DNA of 19,725 nt, taken from assembly GCA_022453515.1 (NCBI GenBank), contig JAJNNY010000158.1:1-19725 (forward strand). The letters are read 5' to 3'. The translations under genes were made by a program, and so were the position numbers. The notes beneath the pieces were generated by a model. It ran no database searches and was not told where the DNA came from. It worked only from the letters and a program-made list of their open reading frames with translations. Positions 1 to 7,052 of the stretch are shown here, piece by piece. How positions within the stretch are numbered: position 1 is the first letter of the stretch; each line of letters begins with the position of its first letter. This DNA is from Astrocystis sublimbata. Its lineage: Eukaryota; Ascomycota; Sordariomycetes; Xylariales; Xylariaceae.

Positions 1-1701
1 AGCGCACTCGCTGCTTTTTCTCAGGCCTAGCTCAGCCTGTGCAGTAGCCCTAGACAGCCCGCGACTGAGCAGACAATTATGCATAATGTGTTCAGGACGG
101 AACGGTCTGCAAAATGGTTCTTTTTTACCGTCATTACTTAACCATAAGTTCTCAGGCTAATACGCCAATAGTCTAGTGGCATTCCAACAATGTCATTGAC
201 GCGAAAGTGCACTATTCGGGTGATATCACCTGGCAGTCTTCCCCGTAAAGTATTCCGTTTTGAGACCCGGCAATGTACCAAGACAGTAGTATCATCGCCC
301 GGAAGCCCCGTACACGAACACGGCAATGGTCACGTAGGTGCTATTGCGATGAGCGGCGGGAAGGCGGCCGGGCAAGTCATGAGGAAGACGATGACCCGTC
401 CTCCGGGCAGCTGGCGCCACCCTTCGGCCACGGCCTCCAGTGCGCCAGCGCTGCCATCAATTCAAATACATCTGGTACCAGATCAGATACAAACAGTCAA
501 ATACTCTACATTCTAGGAACCAAATAGTCAAATATACCTTGTGGATTTGAATTTCTATGTCTGGATAGTTTTAGTACACCGAGTCTCTATGTATCTATCG
601 GTAGAGCCCTTGCCCCGGCTTCACCGTGATGGCTTCGGGGACTCATTGTGGAATGAAAAATATTCTTGGTGGACCCTCCCCTTCTTCGTCTTCCTCATCG
701 TCCTCCTCTGCTGCTAGACTAGCAATACTAGGCATATGTATACCCGCGAAAGGATTATCGAATAGCACCTTGTTTTCTTCTGTTCTGACCGCAGAACATT
801 CCCGCAGCTCGTAGCCGCCCCTCCGCAGCTCATCCCGGACCTGTCGTTCGTGCTTTATGAACGGTATGGTCCATAGAATCATTTTTCCTGAGATGCAATC
901 CAAATGAAATTGGCGATGCTCGGGGGCCAGCTGATCGGCAAATGCCTTATCTTTGATTTCTTCGGAATATCTGTACAGGTAGCCAAGCATCACCTTCAGG
1001 CGCGATTGCAGGGGGCCGCCGTCGAGGTCGATAGGGACGTCGAGCGCTGTTCCAATCATGGAGTCTGCAATAGTGCACAAAGGCGGGACGAAGTTCGTCT
1101 TAGAGGCTTCGACGAGGGTCTCTGTCGAAACAGCCCAATCAGTAGCAGAAAGCAGGACTGTGCCCATGCTCCCATACAGCGGTTTGCTCGAGGATGACTC
1201 ATCGTCTTCCGCGGGCACTAAGCGACAAAATTCAACTGGACAAGGCGGTCGTAGGAACGAAAAGTGATTGGGAGCTTCTAGGAGCCAATTGTCTCGGCGT
1301 AGGACCTCGGCGGCCTGGTGGATGTCGGGGACGAGGAGATGAAGATCGAAGACGACGGTGGGGACGCCGTACCTCCCAACGGCATCTTCGAACCAGACTG
1401 CGCTTGGTATGGATTGCTGGAGGAGAGTCCTGCATGGCGCCAGCCTTGGGTCCTCCATTGGGACCACCGTGATAGTAGTATCGATAGACCACAATACATG
1501 ATGATCCCGGCCATGATGGATTGGGATGTGTGGGGTTTTATGCATCTGGGCTTGTGCAACCTTAGGTGGGTCCCGCTCAGCTCAGGCTCCAGGCAAGGGG
1601 GAGTCACATTAAGTGTCCAGGTCCAAGGTGCCTGCCTCACCAAATAGCTGAGATACTTTTTAACCAGGTCTCTCGTAGTTTATACCCCCCATAGGAAGTA
1701 A
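1..1701. repeat. Left arm of a large near-perfect inverted repeat
   Basis: This segment is the reverse complement of 1783-3481. Comparison of the two arms shows only two differences: C4 at 306-309 against G3 at 3174-3176, and T5 at 1657-1661 against A4 at 1823-1826. Pairing runs to base 1, so the outer end of the arm is not seen. The arm contains one 300-codon ORF on the minus strand. No target-site duplication, transposase or telomere repeat is visible. It could be a real inverted duplication, a read-through of a hairpin or fold-back end, or an assembly fold-back. The sequence alone cannot decide. Confidence 0.97.
643..1545 (-). CDS. Hypothetical protein, 300 aa, left palindrome copy (possible nucleotidyltransferase-like fold)
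   Basis: This is the mirror copy of the gene at 1938-2840, and its 300-residue translation is identical. It reads away from the palindrome centre and stops about 640 bases from the start of the window. The two copies therefore face outward from a shared 392-base interval. The protein features are described under the right-hand copy. If the palindrome is a fold-back artefact, this copy does not exist as a separate gene and should be removed from the gene count. I do not recognise the family with certainty. Confidence 0.45.
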   Translation of the reverse strand: MHKTPHIPIHHGRDHHVLWSIDTTITVVPMEDPRLAPCRTLLQQSIPSAVWFEDAVGRYGVPTVVFDLHLLVPDIHQAAEVLRRDNWLLEAPNHFSFLRPPCPVEFCRLVPAEDDESSSSKPLYGSMGTVLLSATDWAVSTETLVEASKTNFVPPLCTIADSMIGTALDVPIDLDGGPLQSRLKVMLGYLYRYSEEIKDKAFADQLAPEHRQFHLDCISGKMILWTIPFIKHERQVRDELRRGGYELRECSAVRTEENKVLFDNPFAGIHMPSIASLAAEEDDEEDEEGEGPPRIFFIPQ

Positions 1702-1937
1702 AATAACTATTATATAATTAATAAACTATATTTACATAACTGCCTTATAACTAGTTAACAATAAAATAATAAACATTATATATTACTTCCTATGGGGGGT
1801 ATAAACTACGAGAGACCTGGTTAAAAGTATCTCAGCTATTTGGTGAGGCAGGCACCTTGGACCTGGACACTTAATGTGACTCCCCCTTGCCTGGAGCCTG
1901 AGCTGAGCGGGACCCACCTAAGGTTGCACAAGCCCAG
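1546..1937. promoter_or_regulatory. Shared 392-base interval between two outward-facing ORFs
   Basis: The two copies of the 300-codon ORF start at 1545 (minus) and 1938 (plus) and read away from each other. The interval holds the AT-rich palindrome centre flanked by mirrored sequence, so each gene has the same upstream bases for about 155 positions. No clear TATA box is fixed at a typical distance, although the spacer is rich in TATA-like words. Promoter function is inferred from position only. Confidence 0.35.
1702..1782. other. AT-rich asymmetric spacer at the palindrome centre
   Basis: These 81 bases separate the two arms and are not themselves a continuation of the palindrome: pairing stops at 1701/1783, where A faces A. 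The spacer is almost entirely A and T, with only a few C or G bases. The arm bases next to it contain a C6 run (1685-1690) and its G6 mirror (1794-1799). In a single-stranded molecule this stretch would be the loop of a 1.7-kb hairpin. It also sits between two outward-facing ORFs, so it could be part of a shared promoter. Confidence 0.9.
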
Positions 1938-2840
1938 ATGCATAAAACCCCACACATCCCAATCCATCATGGCCGGGATCATCATGTATTGTGGTCTATC
2001 GATACTACTATCACGGTGGTCCCAATGGAGGACCCAAGGCTGGCGCCATGCAGGACTCTCCTCCAGCAATCCATACCAAGCGCAGTCTGGTTCGAAGATG
2101 CCGTTGGGAGGTACGGCGTCCCCACCGTCGTCTTCGATCTTCATCTCCTCGTCCCCGACATCCACCAGGCCGCCGAGGTCCTACGCCGAGACAATTGGCT
2201 CCTAGAAGCTCCCAATCACTTTTCGTTCCTACGACCGCCTTGTCCAGTTGAATTTTGTCGCTTAGTGCCCGCGGAAGACGATGAGTCATCCTCGAGCAAA
2301 CCGCTGTATGGGAGCATGGGCACAGTCCTGCTTTCTGCTACTGATTGGGCTGTTTCGACAGAGACCCTCGTCGAAGCCTCTAAGACGAACTTCGTCCCGC
2401 CTTTGTGCACTATTGCAGACTCCATGATTGGAACAGCGCTCGACGTCCCTATCGACCTCGACGGCGGCCCCCTGCAATCGCGCCTGAAGGTGATGCTTGG
2501 CTACCTGTACAGATATTCCGAAGAAATCAAAGATAAGGCATTTGCCGATCAGCTGGCCCCCGAGCATCGCCAATTTCATTTGGATTGCATCTCAGGAAAA
2601 ATGATTCTATGGACCATACCGTTCATAAAGCACGAACGACAGGTCCGGGATGAGCTGCGGAGGGGCGGCTACGAGCTGCGGGAATGTTCTGCGGTCAGAA
2701 CAGAAGAAAACAAGGTGCTATTCGATAATCCTTTCGCGGGTATACATATGCCTAGTATTGCTAGTCTAGCAGCAGAGGAGGACGATGAGGAAGACGAAGA
2801 AGGGGAGGGTCCACCAAGAATATTTTTCATTCCACAATGA
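1938..2840 (+). CDS. Hypothetical protein, 300 aa, right palindrome copy (possible degenerate nucleotidyltransferase-like fold)
   Basis: The ORF is open for 300 codons and has no visible intron. The start at 1938 is the first ATG. Met30, before EDPRLAPCRTLL, is a possible alternative start and would remove a His-rich leader. Residues about 49-90 read as a small aromatic-acidic helix, then YGVPTVVFDLHLLVPD, then a helix beginning HQAAEVLRR. This resembles the 'G-x-R-x-T-x-D-x-D' layout of minimal nucleotidyltransferase (AbiEii/MNT-like) folds. The second acidic residue is replaced (D-L-H), so catalysis would be doubtful. The C terminus is strongly acidic (EEDDEEDEEGEG near 281-292). No signal peptide or membrane segment is seen. 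The fold assignment is inference, and the function is unknown. Confidence 0.55.
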   Translation: MHKTPHIPIHHGRDHHVLWSIDTTITVVPMEDPRLAPCRTLLQQSIPSAVWFEDAVGRYGVPTVVFDLHLLVPDIHQAAEVLRRDNWLLEAPNHFSFLRPPCPVEFCRLVPAEDDESSSSKPLYGSMGTVLLSATDWAVSTETLVEASKTNFVPPLCTIADSMIGTALDVPIDLDGGPLQSRLKVMLGYLYRYSEEIKDKAFADQLAPEHRQFHLDCISGKMILWTIPFIKHERQVRDELRRGGYELRECSAVRTEENKVLFDNPFAGIHMPSIASLAAEEDDEEDEEGEGPPRIFFIPQ

Positions 2841-3481
2841 GTCCCCGAAGCCATCACGGTGAAGCCGGGGCAAGGGCTCTACCGATAGATACATAGAGAC
2901 TCGGTGTACTAAAACTATCCAGACATAGAAATTCAAATCCACAAGGTATATTTGACTATTTGGTTCCTAGAATGTAGAGTATTTGACTGTTTGTATCTGA
3001 TCTGGTACCAGATGTATTTGAATTGATGGCAGCGCTGGCGCACTGGAGGCCGTGGCCGAAGGGTGGCGCCAGCTGCCCGGAGGACGGGTCATCGTCTTCC
3101 TCATGACTTGCCCGGCCGCCTTCCCGCCGCTCATCGCAATAGCACCTACGTGACCATTGCCGTGTTCGTGTACGGGCTTCCGGGCGATGATACTACTGTC
3201 TTGGTACATTGCCGGGTCTCAAAACGGAATACTTTACGGGGAAGACTGCCAGGTGATATCACCCGAATAGTGCACTTTCGCGTCAATGACATTGTTGGAA
3301 TGCCACTAGACTATTGGCGTATTAGCCTGAGAACTTATGGTTAAGTAATGACGGTAAAAAAGAACCATTTTGCAGACCGTTCCGTCCTGAACACATTATG
3401 CATAATTGTCTGCTCAGTCGCGGGCTGTCTAGGGCTACTGCACAGGCTGAGCTAGGCCTGAGAAAAAGCAGCGAGTGCGCT
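2841..3481. other. Outer part of the right arm, no convincing gene
   Basis: Downstream of the 300-codon ORF this stretch is AT-rich (2900-3020) and then GC-rich (3025-3200). A 43-codon open stretch at 3022-3153 has coding-like composition but lacks a start codon and is followed by a stop. It may be a relic of an older gene. The short ORFs on both strands here are not supported by any recognisable motif. The left arm carries the mirrored sequence at about 1-642. Confidence 0.5.
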
Positions 3482-4999
3482 AGTCCCGATCCGTCAAGTT
3501 CTTGGCAAAACGGTAAAACGTAGAACCTGGCATCCATCCATCCTTTCGTCTCTCGCCTTTTTACGAAAACGCACACTCGGACAACCTTGACGATCTGGAA
3601 GTGCAGTATAGTACTATACAACCACAGGTGAAAAGAGACTCAGAAACAGCGAGGACAAATCATTGGCCAATTGACATCTACTCTCGGCTTTGCGCAGACA
3701 GACAGACCGGCAACTCAACTCGCTCAGAATTCTCTCATTACCTAAACCCACTGCGGTGCGTTGCTGCACTAATGCCGGGCCGGGAACGCTGAATTCAAGC
3801 CAGAAGTGGAACTCGAAGCAGCCGCCGTTCATCGCCGGCGTCATTCCGCAGAGCCAGGCGAGCCAGGAATAGGTACATCCCATCGCACCATTGGCCCATT
3901 ATTGGCCGTCCTCGGTCCCTCACGTTGCACCAAGCAGAACGAGAACCCGCCCGGTTACCTGGTTCAGCGACTGGTTGAGTGAGCACCGAGTGAGCCAAGT
4001 GGGTTACAGGCTAACTTACAGCGAGTAGGAGCAGCGTTTCAAGCCACATCGGGCTGCCGCCGCCTGCCGCCGCTCCAACGAGCCCTGTCGCCTGTCGCCT
4101 CGCCTGGCCTGGCTTGTCCTGTGAGTGGTGTGGTACAGTACCTACCTCTCACCTGGGCTGGACCCATGCCGCCTACCCGCTCGCCGTCTAATCATGGGCC
4201 ATAATCTTATCAATCTGATCAGTGACTTCGCATCTGCGCTCCCATCGTCGTTCCCCCATCCGTCCTCGCCGCCCATCGCCCAATCCCCTCGCGTCCTCAC
4301 CAGTCAGGCCACTCATTCGCGCACCCTCTGCCCTCCCTATTCCCCCCTCCAGTTTCCCCTCCACTTCTGCACTGGCCGCTACTGTCACACTGACACTGAC
4401 ATTCGCCTCACACGGCTGAAAACCCACACCCTCGTTGACACCAGGGCACTGGAAGAATTCTTCACCGTACACCGGATGCCATAGGACTTGATATCGGAAT
4501 CAATCCAAGGCACAAATATTACGGCTCACCTACGCCCCTTCTGTCACTGTCATCTTGAAATTGCGAGTATAATTCCACCAGCCGAATCAGAAGCTTCGTT
4601 GAGGCTCATTCAACTAGTTGCATCCGTTCCCGAACCTCTTGCGTCTGGGACCCAGGGACCCTGAAAACTTCGACCCCAACAAGACAAGGCCCCATCGTTC
4701 GAGCGCCGACCATCGCTCGCCCGCGGGTTCCTTAATCTGGCTCACCACCTCCTCTCCTCCCATCATCCGATTCCTTGTCTTAACTTGTCCATGGTGTCCA
4801 GCGTCAACTGCAAGGATTCATCCATCACGTGCATCGTCAAGGAGACGTATTCATCATCACATTCACACCGGCATCATCACGGCCAGCAAACAAGGTACTA
4901 TCACTGGTGCTTTGATTTTCCAAGCTAGTCGACGAATAAATCTTGCCCATATGGGCCTCCCGCCATTGTTGACATCGGTACCATCATCCAAATCTCGCC
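3482..4999 (+). promoter_or_regulatory. Intergenic region and long upstream/leader region of hapX
   Basis: No recognisable protein is encoded in these 1.5 kb. It contains four CCAAT-core pentamers: ATTGG 3662-3666, CCAAT 3667-3671, ATTGG 3890-3894 and ATTGG 3901-3905. It also has a pair of GATA-type cores: TTATC at 4207-4211 and ATCTGATCA at 4213-4221, the latter one base off the SreA consensus ATCWGATAA. From about 4220 to 4900 the plus strand is C/T-rich, as is usual around fungal transcription starts. At least two upstream ATGs with ORFs lie close to the hapX start. Known biology in Aspergillus has SreA repressing hapX through GATA sites; whether these particular sites act is inference. 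Confidence 0.45.
4791..4928 (+). other. Upstream ORF 1 in the hapX leader, 45 codons
   Basis: An ATG in good context (gtccATGG) opens a 45-codon ORF that ends with TAG at 4926-4928, 71 bases before the hapX start. Its peptide is His/Ser-rich and matches nothing I recognise. If transcription starts upstream of 4791, ribosomes would meet this ORF first, which would lower translation of hapX or make it conditional. It could instead lie upstream of the transcription start or in a 5' UTR intron. Confidence 0.35.
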
Positions 5000-5064
5000 A
5001 TGGCCTCCTCCACGCTTCTTGTGAATATATCTTCCAAGCACGCAACGAGACCGCAGCCGACTAA
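4951..5064 (+). other. Upstream ORF 2 overlapping the hapX start, 37 codons
   Basis: The ATG at 4951 lies in weak context, is out of frame with hapX, and opens an ORF that runs over the hapX start codon and ends at 5064. An overlapping upstream ORF of this kind normally blocks initiation at the main start unless it is bypassed by leaky scanning. The hapX start itself has a much better context (gccATGGcc), which fits leaky scanning. Confidence 0.35.
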
Positions 5065-6781
5065 GCTCGCCATCTCGCCTCCTGCGGCCGCCTCTCCCCC
5101 TAGCTCGGACTTCTCACCATCATCTAATGGATCTACACCATCCGCTTCAACACCACAATTAGCTATCAAACCTATGGGTGCAGGTCCTCCCAACATGGCC
5201 GCACTGCCTCCAAAGACCTCCATCACCAGCAAGGAATGGGTCATCCCGCCACGTCCGAAGCCTGGCAGGAAACCCGCCACCGACACGCCTCCTACCAAAC
5301 GCAAGGCTCAGAACAGAGCTGCCCAGCGGGCTTTCCGCGAGCGGAGGGCAGCCCGTGTCGGCGAGTTGGAGGAAGAACTCGACGAACAACGCGAAGAGAA
5401 TGACCGTGTCCAGCAACAACTACAACACCAAATCGAGAGTCTTAATGCCGAGGTTGAGACCCTGAGGAACCAGAACGAATCTTTCAAGGATGCACTCGAG
5501 AAAGAACGTGCCGCACATGAAGCCCTGGCCAAAGAGCTAGACTCGATGCGACGTCAACGACGAGATGATGCCTCCAGTGCTCGTTCCAGACACGGTAGTT
5601 TCGTTTCACAACCTGGACGCATGCAGAGCTTTTCCTCACAACATCAGACACCCAGAGGGAGCCTTTCGAACATGCCCTCTGGTCATCGTAACTCAACAAC
5701 GGGCTTCTCAATCCCTCAGATGATCTCCCCTCGGGATTCCTCAGCCCCGTCGAATCATCTACCGACGCTACCCAGTATAATTGGCTGCGGAAACTGCAGC
5801 TCCACAGGATCTTATGCTTGCGTTGATGATGTACTCTCCAGTGGCACAGCCGAATGTGGAAAATGCAGCATCGGATCAAGGTGCGAATGCCTCGAAGCTG
5901 TACTCAAAACACCTGCACCCATCACAGAGGCCGAGCTCAAACGAAAGCCCTCGCCTTTGTCTCTGGTCGGCCCGGGGGAGAAGCGAAAGAAATCTGAACA
6001 ATATCCTAATGAGATAGACTTCACTGCTATGTTTTCTCGGAAGAATGTGTCTATTGCAGCCCTCGCCCCTACACCAACAGAGCCTCCCCTCCCCGTTCAG
6101 CCTATCCTTATACCCCCACGGGAGTCGTGCGGCTTTTGCACAGAGAGTAGTTATTGCGTGTGTGCAGAGGCCGCAGCGGCCCAGACCCTGCCCCCCATGG
6201 CCCAGCAAGTCGAGACACCCCCTCCCTCCGAGGACGATGTGGGTCCTCCTCCGCCCATGGCCTTGGAGGTCACCTCGACCGGCGCCATCAAGCTGCCCAG
6301 CCTGAGCTCTCTGAAGCGCAAATCGTTCCAACCCACGCCACCCACGACCAGCGGCGGCTGTGGTTCGAATGGGCCTGGAACATGCACGCAGTGTCTCAGA
6401 GACCCCAAGCTGGGCCTCTTCTGTCGAAGTCTCGCTGCCAACTACGCCCGCACATCCGGAAGCACGTCAAATGCGTCTACGTCTGGTGGATGCTGTGGTG
6501 GATCTGGTGGTGCGGGTTGCTGCAAGGGGGCCAATGCGCCCACACCAACGTCCAATGCGCCGGCTGGCGTCAGCCTGTCATGTGCGGATGCTTACAACAC
6601 TCTAAAGAGTCATCCCGGTTTCGAGCGGGCCACTGACGAGCTTGAGACATGGCTGCCGAAGCTCAGAGCTGTCCCCAAACCCGCGAACAACACCCTTGGT
6701 CGGACTGCCCTGGACGTTGAGACGGCCAGCATCATGGGCGTGCTGAAGGAATTCGACGTCCGGTTCGGAAGGAACAAGTGA
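5000..6781 (+). CDS. hapX: HapX-type bZIP iron regulator, CCAAT-binding-complex partner
   Basis: The 593-residue single-exon ORF has the full HapX layout. Residues 78-92 (KEWVIPPRPKPGRKP) form the HAP4-like motif that binds the CCAAT-binding complex. Residues 100-116 are the bZIP basic region with NRAAQRAFR, followed by a heptad coiled coil to about 183. Four cysteine-rich clusters follow: C263/266/274/286/289/295/297, C377/380/386/388, C454/462/465/475 and C498/499/507/508. The C-terminal end (residues about 526-593) is also typical of the family. HapX acts in the nucleus, repressing iron-consuming pathways in iron starvation and activating iron-detoxifying genes in excess. The cysteine clusters are the likely iron-sulphur sensing sites. 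The start at 5000 is chosen for its gccATGGcc context. The length is somewhat above Aspergillus HapX. The gene converges on the GNAT gene downstream. Confidence 0.95.
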   Translation: MASSTLLVNISSKHATRPQPTKLAISPPAAASPPSSDFSPSSNGSTPSASTPQLAIKPMGAGPPNMAALPPKTSITSKEWVIPPRPKPGRKPATDTPPTKRKAQNRAAQRAFRERRAARVGELEEELDEQREENDRVQQQLQHQIESLNAEVETLRNQNESFKDALEKERAAHEALAKELDSMRRQRRDDASSARSRHGSFVSQPGRMQSFSSQHQTPRGSLSNMPSGHRNSTTGFSIPQMISPRDSSAPSNHLPTLPSIIGCGNCSSTGSYACVDDVLSSGTAECGKCSIGSRCECLEAVLKTPAPITEAELKRKPSPLSLVGPGEKRKKSEQYPNEIDFTAMFSRKNVSIAALAPTPTEPPLPVQPILIPPRESCGFCTESSYCVCAEAAAAQTLPPMAQQVETPPPSEDDVGPPPPMALEVTSTGAIKLPSLSSLKRKSFQPTPPTTSGGCGSNGPGTCTQCLRDPKLGLFCRSLAANYARTSGSTSNASTSGGCCGGSGGAGCCKGANAPTPTSNAPAGVSLSCADAYNTLKSHPGFERATDELETWLPKLRAVPKPANNTLGRTALDVETASIMGVLKEFDVRFGRNK

Positions 6782-7052
6782 ACGAAATCAGTTGCAAATA
6801 ATCTTCAAAGTCGCGAAATAATAGTTGGTCGTCAATTTTTCTAGCCTTTTGTGCTTGCGCGAATATTATACTGCGAGGATGACACCAACGCCCATGCATA
6901 TATGCAGTACATGCCTTAACAATGAAAGAAGGAAAACGCCATTTAACCCGTCCGATTCCGATTGCCTGTCCCGTTTGAAGCCTGCGCCTCGTTGTTTTCT
7001 CTTCCCATTCGTGTACCATGATTCATTCACCCGTATCCTTCCGGGTCTGTTG
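6782..7052. terminator. Convergent 3' region between hapX and the GNAT gene
   Basis: These 271 bases separate the hapX stop (plus) from the GNAT stop (minus), so both 3' UTRs must lie here or overlap. The first part is AT-rich, with AATAAT-like words near 6796-6822 that could serve in hapX polyadenylation. No further gene is seen. Confidence 0.4.

Larger units (their letters stand above)
1783..3481. repeat. Right arm of a large near-perfect inverted repeat
   Basis: This is the reverse complement of 1-1701 apart from two one-base homopolymer differences. The last paired base is 3481, which pairs with base 1. Sequence after 3481 has no partner in the window. This arm continues into single-copy DNA leading to hapX, so it is the arm more likely to represent true chromosomal sequence if the other is an artefact. 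Repeat-induced point mutation would leave many C-to-T differences between copies, and none are seen. Confidence 0.97.

Noticed and set aside
1278..2205. Additional ORFs of 86-121 codons on either strand inside the palindrome arms
   Set aside because: They overlap the 300-codon ORF in other frames, lack recognisable motifs and are mirrored simply because the arms are.
1..3481. Transposon with long terminal inverted repeats
   Set aside because: There is no transposase, no target-site duplication, and the spacer is only 81 bases. The arms carry a gene outside rather than between the repeats.
4125..4484. 119-codon ORF in the hapX upstream region
   Set aside because: It starts at a non-ATG codon and its composition follows the C/T-rich DNA. 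No domain is visible.
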